DNA from: Cinnamomum chago
Taxonomy: Eukaryota; Streptophyta; Magnoliopsida; Laurales; Lauraceae
DNA length: 64,000 nt
Assembly (NCBI GenBank): GCA_038049695.1
Contig: CP142460.1
Coordinates: 35,684,001-35,748,000, forward strand
Direction of reading: 5' to 3'
Positions 32,320 to 43,076 of this stretch are shown one piece after another (the stretch's first letter is position 1; each line of letters opens with the position of its first letter). The position numbers and the translations under genes were made by a program. Below the pieces are notes generated by a model, which searched no databases, had not been told where the DNA came from, and worked only from the letters and a program-made list of their open reading frames with translations.

Positions 32320-33768
32320 ATGAATTCTATTAAAATGGATTCCACTAAGGTAGGTTGTTTAGACTTTTGTGTAGATTCTCCTAGACCTCTCATTCTTCCA
32401 TCTATTGGAGATTCAAACCTTCACATAAATGAATCTCAATGTGAATTAAAAGAAGAAGAAGAATATGATGAAGATGATCTTCAACGAGCCTATGAAGAAT
32501 TATATACATTATCTTTAAAGCTTAACAAGAAGAATATAAGTTTAAGAGAAGAATCTAAAAGGCTAAACAAAGAGCTAGTCTCTTCAAAAGATGAACTTAG
32601 AGAGAAAGAAGGAGTAATACAATGTCTAGACTCTAAGTTCATGATCTCTTTAAATAACCTATCTAATATCAAAGATGAACTAAGTGAATTAAAGATAGGA
32701 AATGATGATCTTAAAAAGGAAAATTTAAACCTAAGAGATCTATTAAAAAGGCAAGACAAAGACTTTATCAATTTAGAATCCAAGTTGACAATTTCCATGG
32801 AAAACATGTCAAATGTTCAAAGTAAGTTAAAAACCTTAAAACTTGGATCTAATGTTGTTAATGAACTTAAACTTGAACTAAAACTTGCCAATAAAGAGCT
32901 AAGTAACTATAAGGAAATTGAAAATGAACTATTAAAAGTTAAAAATGAAAATTCAATCCTTATAAACAAAGTCACTCAACTTGAAGGTTTCAAACAAAAG
33001 TATGAGTGCAAGTTTACCCAAAGTGAAGAGAGACTTGAAAAGTTATTTAAATTGGGTAAATCTCATGGAGATAGGACGGGTCTTGGTTTTGATAAGTATA
33101 CTTCATATGACCCTAAATTCACCAACACTTTTGTGAAAGGTGAGTCCTCTTTCTCTAGCACTCTTTCCCCTTTGCCCAAAACTAAATGTATTTACTGTGG
33201 CATTGAAGGGCATTTTAGGTTTGAGTGCAAACTAAGAAGAAGCCATGTGTCTAAATCCATCTTTGAACCCAAAAAGGTAGAATCTAAATATATGAAGGGT
33301 AAGACACTAAAAAACAAAGAAGACTCCAAAAAGATTAAACAAGTTAAATCAATTAAAATGGAGTCTCCTAAAATAGATTCTAAAAAGTGTAAACAAGTTA
33401 AACCAAGCTTAAAAGAATCTATGAACAAAAAGCTTCTCAACCTATCTCCCTTAAATCAACCCATAAAAGAACTTTTGAAGAAAATAACAAAGTTAAATTT
33501 AAAATTCAAAAGTCAAATAAAGGGAGAATATAAGAAGAAAAGAAAAATGAACAAATCCCCTAAGAAACAAACTCACCAACTTCAAAAGACTAATCACCAA
33601 TCTAAGCTAAATTTAGTAAAATCTAAATATCATGGTGATAAGTTCAAATTGAAAATTTATCAAGTCAAATCTCCTATAGTTGGTGGGACTTCCAAACTAG
33701 ACCTCAAAGATCAACCATCTCAAGACCTTAGGTGGATTCCTAAAGTTAGATACTTAGACAAACCTTAA
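32320..33768 (+). CDS. Gag-like protein of TR-GAG copy 1 (coiled coil and zinc knuckle)
   Basis: Open frame of 482 codons. An acidic stretch (EEEEYDEDD, about residue 48) leads to LQRAYEELYTLSLKL and a long coiled coil (about residues 55-245, Leu/Lys/Glu heptads). Then come RTGLGFDKY (about 254), FVKGESSFSS, a CCHC zinc knuckle CIYCGIEGHFRFEC (about 290-303) and a very basic Lys-rich tail with repeated KxxKQVK, ending in RWIPKVRYL. The coil, GLGF, FVK and knuckle order is that of the C-terminal half of copia SIRE-type Gag. The capsid-like N-terminal part is not present and the frame starts at its own ATG 87 bp after the primer site. It likely binds RNA and may enter particles of a partner element. 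That role is inferred. Confidence 0.8.
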   Translation: MNSIKMDSTKVGCLDFCVDSPRPLILPSIGDSNLHINESQCELKEEEEYDEDDLQRAYEELYTLSLKLNKKNISLREESKRLNKELVSSKDELREKEGVIQCLDSKFMISLNNLSNIKDELSELKIGNDDLKKENLNLRDLLKRQDKDFINLESKLTISMENMSNVQSKLKTLKLGSNVVNELKLELKLANKELSNYKEIENELLKVKNENSILINKVTQLEGFKQKYECKFTQSEERLEKLFKLGKSHGDRTGLGFDKYTSYDPKFTNTFVKGESSFSSTLSPLPKTKCIYCGIEGHFRFECKLRRSHVSKSIFEPKKVESKYMKGKTLKNKEDSKKIKQVKSIKMESPKIDSKKCKQVKPSLKESMNKKLLNLSPLNQPIKELLKKITKLNLKFKSQIKGEYKKKRKMNKSPKKQTHQLQKTNHQSKLNLVKSKYHGDKFKLKIYQVKSPIVGGTSKLDLKDQPSQDLRWIPKVRYLDKP

Positions 33769-35807
33769 GGCCTTGAACCTCATTGACCAACCTATTCTTT
33801 TTAGTTAAATCTTTTTGTTGGTCATGTTGCATTTGCATTTCGTTTCTATATAGTTACATTTATTAAAATGCAATGTTTATTTGTGATCAATTGATTTTGT
33901 CTTCATACACCATTCTAGTTACATGTCATGGTTTTCAAAATCATTTGATTATAATTTCATCGTGTTAGATTTGCTTTTTGTTCACATTTAGTTATATGAC
34001 TTGCATTGCATTTCTCTACATGATTAATTGATTGTGATTTTAAAAGCTTTCATAGCTAGTTTAATCATGATCAATTGTTGTTTCAAGCCATTTGCATCTT
34101 TGCTTATTTAGTTATATTCTTTTTATATGCAAATGTCATGTGGTTCCATGTATGGTTGTGATATTAGTTATATTTGTAGAAACCATACTAGAACTCAAAT
34201 CCATCCTCTATGCCTCTAGTCATTTCTTTTTGGATGGTTATGATGTTGATTCATGTATATTCTCTATGTGATGTCATCCTTGTACATGTTTCAACATCAT
34301 AGTAGTGATCTTGATCATATGAACTTCTTTGAGATCCATTCCTTGTATTTCATAGTTATATGTTTGATGGATATCTTAGATGTAGAATTCATATGATTTT
34401 GTCACTTTGAAAATTGCATGCATTTCCAAGATTATATCCTTTTGCATTGCAATTTACCTTGTTCATCTCTATGCTCATTAGTTATATCATTAAAAGTAAT
34501 GAATATCCATTTATGATGCTTGATGGAATTTTGTGTTTGTCACATTCTTGCTCCTTATCATGTTGTCAAATTCAATTGGTTTCAATTGGTATAATTTTCG
34601 ATTGATTTGATTTCTTGTGGATGTGATAGACCTTGTGTACATTGGATTGAACTTGATAGTAATACATTTGTTCCATGTCACACACCATTAGCATCATAAT
34701 TTTCATGTTTGCCACCTCTCTTGCTCATATAGGTATATCTCATGACCACCATGCTTATGTATTCATAATCTTGTTGGTTATTAGTTGAGGTTGACTTCAT
34801 GTTTGAATTTCATTTCACTCATCTTGCACATGATAGTCATATTTATTGATTGAATGAAATGATTTCAAAACTTTCATAGCACATGATTTTCATAGTTAAA
34901 TTATTTGATGCTATGGTTAGTAAACCCCATTTCATCATGGATAGCTCTAATTTGGATTTATCTTAATAGTTATATTCTTTATAACTCCATTTTAGAGTGA
35001 TTGTTTTAATAGAATTATCCTTGAATCTCAATTGGTATTCTTTGTTTTTCCAATTGGTATCCATGATTGCTTTTCCCCTTGACCTTGCTTTCTTTTGGTA
35101 ATTTGATCATATTGTGCTCTCTAGTTAAACGAATCTAATCCTTTCCTTGAAGTTGACTCTCAATTGGTAAAACCATCTTCTTCTTGAACCAAATAGTTAT
35201 ATCTATGTCAAAAGTTTGACAAGAGGAGAGAATGGATTGAGGGGGAGTGTAAACCTTCATAGGAAGTATTAGTTTTGATCAAATTAACCCTTGGATTAGC
35301 TTTGAACCCTTAGAGATGACTTTCATACATGATAACCTGTTATGTATTTCATTTTCGTTTTCTTTTGTTAACAGGTGCTTCTAAAAGCTATTTTCCTAGT
35401 TTCATGTGTGTAGGTACCTTTGCAATTTAATGGCAAAGGGGGAGAGAGCATTCAAGTTCTCTAAAGGGGAAGAGAATGTCCAAGCTTCCTAAGGGGAGAT
35501 TTTGTATGATCTTCTATAGGGGGAGAGAGTGCATATCTTGCCAAAGGGAGAGAAAGGCATGGTCAAAGGGGGAGAGTTAATAGAAGAAAGAAAGCTTGGA
35601 GCTAAAGAAGATGCTTGGCCATAGAGAGGAAGATGAAAAGAAAGCTTGAAGATTGATCAAGCACCAAGCATCAAGAAGATTCAAGAAAAAGCCCAAGAGC
35701 CCAAGCTAAGAGAAGGAGCATCCAAGAAGATTTCAAGACCTATCCAGCTTACGGGGTTCTGAAGACTTGGTGTGTAATTCAATGATGAGTAAGTTGCCAT
35801 CAAATTG
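33769..35807 (+). other. TR-GAG copy 1 non-coding tail with recurring TAGTTATAT
   Basis: Two kilobases of AT-rich sequence without a credible frame, where pol would be expected. TAGTTATAT occurs near 33990, 34110, 34165, 34353, 34480, 34967 and 35194, and variants TAGTTACAT or TAGTTAAA near 33802, 33851, 33916, 34893 and 35122. CAATTGGTAT, the same string as at the LTR/primer-site junction, recurs near 34570, 35030, 35052 and 35160. The last 500 bp are purine-rich (GGGGGAGAG repeats). Both motifs are kept in copy 2. Confidence 0.75.
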
Positions 35808-35820
35808 CAAAGGGGGAGAT
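35808..35820 (+). promoter_or_regulatory. Polypurine tract of TR-GAG copy 1
   Basis: GCAAAGGGGGAGAT directly before the 3' LTR start at 35821. It serves as plus-strand primer in LTR elements. Confidence 0.8.
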
Positions 35821-36196
35821 TGTTAGGGATTTTGTGTTATTGCAATTTGATGGATGCATTATCATATTAGCATCATTTGAATTTACTCACTTGCATTGAT
35901 TTAGAAAATCTTGAAATCTTGATTTACACATGCATTGGTTTTTAGATTTGTAAAAGTATTGATTTATGCATGTTTTGTTTTTAAACTTGGATGCATTTGT
36001 TTTAGAAAAGAGTTTTATAAAATCAAGCAAGCCATTGGTTTTAAAGTTTTGAATCATTTTAGGCTTTTTGTGTTTCATGTTTTTAAACATCTTAGTTTGA
36101 TTTAAAACATGTTTCCAAGCTTGATTTAATGGCCCAAAATTCGCCTCATAGAAAAACCTTCAAATATGCATTTTTGGGGAATTTTTGGTCCCAGGG

Positions 36197-39151
36197 TGCC
36201 GCGACCCCGGACCGGGCCCCCACGTGACTGATCAGGACATTTAATGATGAGATGATGATGCCACATCGGTTAAATAATACCATACATTTATTTAATTTCC
36301 CACAGGTGTCCGCGGTGAGGATATCACGACCATACATGAACATTTCTAATAAGTGCGGAAGCGTGTAGCAAATCAAATATTCAATCCATCTCAATTGATA
36401 AAGTTAATAGCATAAGTGTAAACCGTATCAGAATGAGCAATGATCATTAGCATGTTACCCAAAGTACGTTAAAGTTTATACAAATACCATTTAATTACAT
36501 TTCCCAAAAATAAAGGCCCACCAGGCCAATATAACCAAAATACCAATGCAAAGAATGGTTAAATAGTTTCCCAAAATATAAAGTCTCTCATAGCAACCAA
36601 ACGTCTACATGACGTCATCAGCATGCTACTCAACTAATTGTTGCAGTTTTACGACCGCCTCCTCGTGCTCCTCCTCGGGATAACCAACAACGGGACCTGA
36701 GTACCAAAGAGTAGATCAAACACGACGGTTTGGCAAATGGATAAAACACAATGACAATATGAAAAATACGTGAATTTACCTCTGAAAATATTTGAACCTG
36801 TTTAAATGACAATTTCTCTAAACAAGATAAAACATTTATTCAAATACGAGTATGCATCATAAAACATGTAAAGGTAACCAAGGGAACGGGAAACAAGCAA
36901 GATGGCAACCACACGAAACTAAGTCCTCTATCACTAAAGTGATAGAGCAATAACTAGGCACTGATCTCAGTTACTCGAGGTGAGGACAAACAGTGGATCT
37001 TTTAAATACATATACATATACTATACATGACCACGGTAGCGAACCGGGCATCAGGGACCACAGTAGCAATCTGCGGTATCGGGACAAGACCACGGTAATA
37101 ACCGGGTAGCGGGATCCAAACTGCAGCTGGCGGGACAGGAGGGGGATCTCCAAGTCGGTGGATCAGACCAACAGGGTTGTCCAAGCTTAGTGGTGCCGAC
37201 TCATAGGTCAAATCACAATCGATACATATGCAAGTAAATCAAGTACAAATAAATAATCGGGCAGGACGGGGGTGTTCAAGGGCACACTGTCATTTCATGT
37301 GGTGCAATGCACTTCAAGACAAGTAGCTTTATCAAGTGTAATTCAATGCTTTCGGGAAAACAAGGCACGTAGTATAAATCTCGGGATCGATAAAGTACAG
37401 TAAACAATTGACATTTCGGGTAAAATATCTAATTGGAGTGAGTAGGGACTCCGTATGTCAGTCTACTAACAATCTGGTACTCTTTGAGTTTGGGGACATT
37501 CCGGACTCCTTATAACTCCGAATTTTCAAAACCTCAAATGACATCTTCGTGATATGGTTTCTTTCACGAATGGCCTCATACATTGCTTAGCAAATCTCCT
37601 TGACATGGAGGGTTTCCCAAAGAATAGTCCCAATACGTTGAAATAGTTAAACATTGTCCCAAACATAGCCTTCACCCACAAGGCTCATCGCTCGAGCGGA
37701 CTGGAGAGTTCGCTCGAGCGAGTAGCTCTCTGGAATGGTTTTCTGGGTGGGTTCGCTCGAGCGAAATTGAGGTCGCTCGAACGAACTCATTGGGTCGAGT
37801 GAAGTTTATAGTGCGTTCGAACGAACAACTCTCTGGAACAGGTTCTGGGATGTCCGCTTGAACGACCAAGGGTACGCTCAAGTGACCAAGCTATTGGGAT
37901 GCTCCGAACCCTTCTCTGGACAGGTCGCTCGAGCGAAGTGTCATGTTCGCTCGAGCAAACTGTCCAGAAACTGATTCCGGACCAGTTCAACTCCTCTCTA
38001 TCTCTTCCTTCTACAACCCCTTTTTAGCCACTTTTATACATCAGATGAGGAGTCTAAATCTCCATTCAAATAACATCAAATCTTTCACCACATCCATCCC
38101 ATTCTCCTCCATCCATATCACATTCAATACAAGGAAAGAAAAAAGGAAACCATTTCACATAATATATATATTTGAGACAAACAAGAGGAATTAAATGCTA
38201 TGAACCAACACATCTCTTGGACCATTAATGTACCATTAATACTCTATCATGAGCATTCATTTCAAAACAAAGCAATAAATATGCATTAATGGAAAATATA
38301 TGAAGTCAATGAAAGCTTAGGAAAAATCATTCATCCACTTGCCTTGGTCTCTAGTAAGCAAATCAAGCTCTAACAAGTCCTTTAAATCAAAGGTCCAAGT
38401 TGCAAGGTCCTCTAATGGACAAGGTGAGCTCAAAGGGAGTCTTGTAATGGAGGGTTTTCTCTAGCAATGGTACCAATAGAGAGCTATGGTGATGATGAAA
38501 AAGGTGAAGATCTCCTCCTCTCAATTTGTGCAAGGTTGGTGGTGAGTTTGGTGATGGAAAGTAAGAGCAAGAAGAAGGCAATGGAAAACCCTAGATTCAC
38601 TCTCTTGTGCTGGAAAAAGGAAATGGAAGGGGAAAGGTTTCCTTATACACAAATGGGGAGTGGGCTCCACCACTAGAAATCTAATTGGGCTGGATTCATG
38701 GCTTTCGGGACTTCTAATGAATTCGACGAAGAAGAGAAAAGTGATCGTCGAAATATCTAGTTTCCAAAAAGTATATGTTTCGCGGGTTTCGGGAATATCA
38801 AGTTTTGGGTATAGATTTTGTGCACAATGACTGTTTTGCCCTCAAGGCTATGAAATCGGGTTTCGGGATCTCGAACGGGGACGGGATCAACAGAAAAGTT
38901 GTAGGAATTAACAATACCAATAAGATGAGATTAAAACAATGAATGTAAAATCTCCGATAAATCCTCAAGCGCATGCATGATCATAAAAAGGAACCCCCCA
39001 AAGGGCCCCACTATCACAAAGCAAATCAAAATTTCCAAAACTATATCAAAAGCTATTCCAAACCCAACTTAGCCAAAATCACTAATTAAGCTTAGAACTA
39101 ACACACGGCTTAATTAGTACTAATCGAGTTCTCTCAGGTTGGGGTCTTACA
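36197..39151 (-). mobile_element. Solo LTR T2 (T family, 3.0 kb), TSD CAGGG
   Basis: Plus strand begins TGCCGCGACCCCGG and ends GGGGTCTTACA. A perfect TSD, CAGGG, is at 36192-36196 and 39152-39156. The unoccupied site can be read in the 5' LTR of the same element near 31000. It matches T1 in opposite orientation, and T3, T4, T5 and T8 in part. It contains GTACCAAAG and GGACCTGAGTACC blocks, a roughly 30-bp ACCACGGTAG...CCGGG repeat (37025-37115) and a GCTCGAGC palindrome cluster. No coding part is left. Confidence 0.94.
37688..37960. repeat. GCTCGAGC palindrome cluster in solo LTR T2
   Basis: Eight or so copies of TTCGCTCGAGCGA-type or TTCGAACGAAC-type palindromes, separated by CTCTCTGGAA, GGTTCTGGGA and similar spacers. 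It sits about 1.5-1.8 kb from the LTR's 3' end. T1, of the same family, carries an unrelated palindrome at the same place. Confidence 0.85.
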
Positions 39152-40332
39152 CAGGGGGTTGACCTGCTGTGTGGCCGGTCGACCGGCCCAGGGGACCCGG
39201 TCGACCGGCCACACTACAGGTCCACAAGGTTTCTGAAGTACTAACGGTCATTTTTCTAGCCGTTGTGTATACCAAGTTGACCCGGGGGTCATGGGGTCGA
39301 CCGAGCCAACTAGCCGTTGGACTGTTTTTTGGTATAAAGTCCATTCTTTTCCCCTCTTTTGAGAGGTTGGTTGGATGAACTTTTGAGACCATTTTGGAGC
39401 CTAAGAAAGGGGAATGAGGTGTTAAGGATAGAAGGCCTTTTGGAAATCAAATGCTTGAGTTTTTAAAAGGTACATCTTACTAGTTATTTTGACTTCCATT
39501 CAAATTGAAATCTATGCATGTTTAATTCTTTGTATTTTCATAAATGCATGATTTCTAGCTTTTAAAGGGATGTTTAGCAAACTCAATATCATCTTTGGTA
39601 AATTAGATTGGTTTGCAAACTCTCTTGTCTAATTTGCATGTGTTCTTAGACTTTAATATTCATACAACTTGTTTTAGTTCATTTCTTTAAGTTGTTTGAA
39701 TCTTTCTTGTGATTAGCATTTATCTTTAATCATCTTTTTCTAAGCTTTGATTTTAAAATGCATCAAGCATTCGTTTAAGAGCTTCATTGTAGAAATTGAT
39801 TGAAGTAAAGCATTCATACACTTGTGCACACACTTTAGCTTATTTTAGTGTATGTTTGTAGTTTGAATTTCACTTTCATATCAGCCTATTTAGAGGCAAT
39901 TCATTTGTGCTTAAATTGTATCTCTTAGAGTGTTCTTGAAGAGACACCTTCTTAGATAAAATCTTTATTTGTAAAGGTTATTGCTTAGCCTTGAAAAGCA
40001 TCTTGTAAAGGTTGTTGTTGAGCCTAGTAAAAACAACATTGTAAAGGTTATTGCTTAGCCTAGTAAAAAGCATAATTAGTGGAAATCCGGTGGGGTGATT
40101 GGATCACAAGCCGGTAGTGGACGTAGGCATTGAGGCCGAACCACTATAAATCCTTTGTGTTGTGGTGTATGCTTGTGGTGATTATTTATATTAGCTTCCG
40201 CATCTTGTTTGATTAATCATCACTTGTGACTAGTTTATGTTAAGAAGTTAAAATTTGTCATAATTGGTCACACATTGTAGCTCACCCTATTCACCCCCCC
40301 TCTAGGGTTAGGATCCCAGGACTTTCATCATG

Positions 40333-42081
40333 CTTAATTCCTCCTTATACTACTATTAGGTGTTGTTATTGGACCTTAGGACACTTTATAAATCATGTGG
40401 ACCCCACCTTAAAACATAAGATTTAATAATTAATAAACTTAGAATGTTAAATGGCTAGACTAGGTTCCCTAGTGGACCTTGGTGGGGTAGTTTTCACTTA
40501 GATGATTAATTGGTTAAGAAATTGGATTTTTGTTGATTCTAAAATATGGTTAATGACTAAGATTTAAATAATTTGTGTTTAATAATTATAATTTATTTTT
40601 ACAGCATAATTCACATTGTAACACCATTTTTCTCAAGTGGTTAGTAAAGCTCCATATAAGGCAGGTTTCAATTACTTTCTAAAAATGTATATACGTAATT
40701 GGTGATATGGTAATAGTGTTATGGACATTATGGTATGTTGCCTAGCATTCAAATTATGAAAATTTCTATATGTTGTCATTTATGGCAAGTTTTGCATAAT
40801 GTGCTAATTATGGAAAGTTTGTATGCATTTTTTTAATATTGAAAAATGTATGATAATACCCTCATGTGTTGATGATAAATGATTGTAACACCCACTCCAT
40901 AAAATATTAATTAATAATATTGATTGAAAGGGATGAACCATAAGAGTGCATATGGAAGCCAAGTGGCATGGGACGCTTGAGGATAAGTATGCATATAATA
41001 TGCTTTATTCTAATTAGGTCTAAACTAATTAAAATAAATGAAATGTTAGAAAACAAATGAAAGTAGGGACCCCAGTTCCACAGCCCCACTACGTTGTATA
41101 ACACCCACGGGAAGACGTCTTATTGTGTGGTGGTCCAGTGCAGTGTAGTGATTAGTGATCGGTTACCTATAACGGGTATTCCGAAAATGACCTTTGTGTT
41201 GGAGGGGTTAAATTCTGAGACACTTCGTAGATGGGTGCACTGTTGGACTGGTCAGTGACACAAAGAGCCAGCCTAGTGTAGGGATTGATATTTTGTAATG
41301 ATTTTTAAGTGAGTGATTTACCAATATGGAAGGGAAGGTCTCAAAGTATTATAATGGCCAAGTGACAAGTGAATAGTGTTAAGTGTAGTGTATTGTCACA
41401 TGGGCTCTAATGAATGGTTCAAATGTAGTGTTGGGACCCTAAATTCCATATCAGGAAGTGACTTATATTGTATGACATTTCAAGAAATGTTGGTGCCCCA
41501 ATATTTATTTTATGAAATATTGTCATTATGGTAATGTCATGTCATTTATTGCTTATCATATGTACATCCTCATTATCTTTTACCTCTTATAATATATGTT
41601 TTGGTTTGTAATTGTTATCTTGCGGAGTACCGTTGTGCTCATTATATTCCACCACCACAGATGATGTGCAGGAGAGTGAAGATGTACAGGACACAAGGAT
41701 TGAGGGTGAAGAGGAATACGAGCCTGTGCCACAGTATGGCTATGACGATGCAATTCTGGATGGTCAAAATGAAAAATTTTAAATTATGAGAATTTATGAC
41801 ATTAAGTTTAATTATATCTAAGACTTTATTATTTTATTTTGGGATTGATGTATTTATTTAATTTTCGTACTTGGTTTATTTGGTGTAATAATTGTTGGAT
41901 TGTTATTTATGGTTATGATCTTGGCTTACCTGATATAGGGCTGGGCAATGTGGTTTACACATAATTATTAGTTAAAAAAAAGAGAAAAATTGGCCCACTA
42001 TTTGAACAATTGAGTGGCCTTAGATGACTGGGTCATCTGGCATCACATCGGATCCATGTTATCGGATCTTGGGGCGTGACA
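40333..42081 (+). mobile_element. G1 5' LTR, right part
   Basis: AT-rich LTR sequence ending in CTTGGGGCGTGACA, 3 bp before a primer site. An imperfect inverted match to the start of the 3' LTR (TGTAATGACCCAAACTCGG at 50021) links the two ends. Near 41640-41770 a short GA-rich block precedes the terminal AT-rich stretch, as in T LTRs. With 29497-30621 and the lost start, the LTR could be about 4 kb, usual for Del/Tekay. Alternatively the LTR starts at TGTAACACCC (40884). Confidence 0.55.
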
Positions 42082-42084
42082 GTT

Positions 42085-42098
42085 TGGTATCAGAGCCA
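42085..42098 (+). promoter_or_regulatory. Primer-binding site of G1, tRNA-iMet type
   Basis: TGGTATCAGAGCCA, 3 bp after the LTR end. It is complementary to initiator methionine tRNA. Confidence 0.9.
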
Positions 42099-43076
42099 GG
42101 TTGGTTCAGGTTTTAGCCAAGTTTATAACCAACTTACAATCTTTGTTTACAATTAATGTGGAATAAATTAAAAGTTCTTAACTTAAACATTTCTCGTGGT
42201 GAGGCAGGGTAGCCTTGGGGTAGGATGATTAATCAACCTAATGAACTTTTTTTTTCTTGATCCTTAGAACAATTAGAATTATAATTTGAATTTAGGACCC
42301 CACTTTGGATAGGTCATAAAGTAACTGTTGTTGCATTCAGATGGCGCACAGAAAAAATACTAGTAATGATGCGAGCCAGAACCAGAATTGGGATGATATT
42401 TTGGCCAATTTGGTTGAGGGCCAGAACCTTTTCCGCGACTTTGTGACCAATCATATGAACAACAAGAATGGGAACAATGGCAGAGGTAATGGCAATCATC
42501 AAGGAGATGGAGTCAATCAAATACCACTGGGTGGCAACCTTTTGGACCGCTTCAAAAAAATTGGTCCCCTACCTTTTAGTGGGACCACGGACCCCGAAGC
42601 TGCGGAGAAATGGATCAAGCAAGTCAACAAGACTTTCCTAGTTATGAGCTGCCCGGAACATCAGAAGCTACCTCTGACAGCCTTTATTCTATAAGGAGAA
42701 GCAGAGCATTGGTACGAGGCTCTTGTAACAGGGTATCGAACAGCTAGGCGGGCCCTTACATGGGTTGAGTTTGAGAGAGAATTTGATGACAAGTTTATTC
42801 CAAAACATGTGCGGGATCGGAAGAAGCGAGAATTCCAGAACCTCCAGCAGGGTACTATGACAGTGGCTCAGTATGATATGAAGTGGACTCAGTTATCTCG
42901 TTATGCTTCGACGTTGATCAGCACTGAAGAGGACAAGATCACCAGGTTCATTGAGGGTCTGAGGCCCGGTTTGAGAAGAGAGGTGGAAATGGCAGAGAAG
43001 CCCACCTTAGCAGAGACTATTCGCTATGCTTATAAGTCAGAGGAGTCTGCGACGAGAGATCAGTGAGCTAGAGAAG

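Larger units (their letters stand above)
30627..40327 (+). mobile_element. TR-GAG-like non-autonomous LTR element, copy 1 (TSD TCATG)
   Basis: Perfect TSD, TCATG, at 30622-30626 and 40328-40332. LTRs are 30627-32218 and 35821-40327; the latter is split by solo LTR T2. The ends are TGTTAGGG and GACTTTCA. Then come an iMet-type primer site (32221), one open gag-like frame (32320-33768), about 2 kb of non-coding tail and a purine tract (35808-35820). Without T2 the element is about 6.7 kb. No protease, RT, RNase H or integrase is seen, so it would depend on a partner. It looks structurally whole and the LTRs differ by only a few bases in several hundred, so it is young. The Gag piece points to a Ty1/copia SIRE-type origin. 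Confidence 0.88.
35821..40327 (+). repeat. TR-GAG copy 1, 3' LTR, split by solo LTR T2
   Basis: Left part 35821-36196 and right part 39152-40327 are together about 1.55 kb and closely match the 5' LTR. The right part holds the palindrome cluster (39173-39310), TATAAAG (39333-39339) and a three-unit minisatellite (39968-40070). The C-run is shorter than in the 5' LTR. Confidence 0.9.

Noticed and set aside
38467-38676. Small frames in T2 as host genes
   Set aside because: Conserved only as LTR leader sequence of the T family, with no protein-level support.
40884-42081. G1 5' LTR starting at TGTAACACCC (40884)
   Set aside because: The ends would pair less well than with TGTAATGACCC of the 3' LTR, and the sequence after 40884 does not resemble the 3' LTR start. 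Kept only as an alternative.
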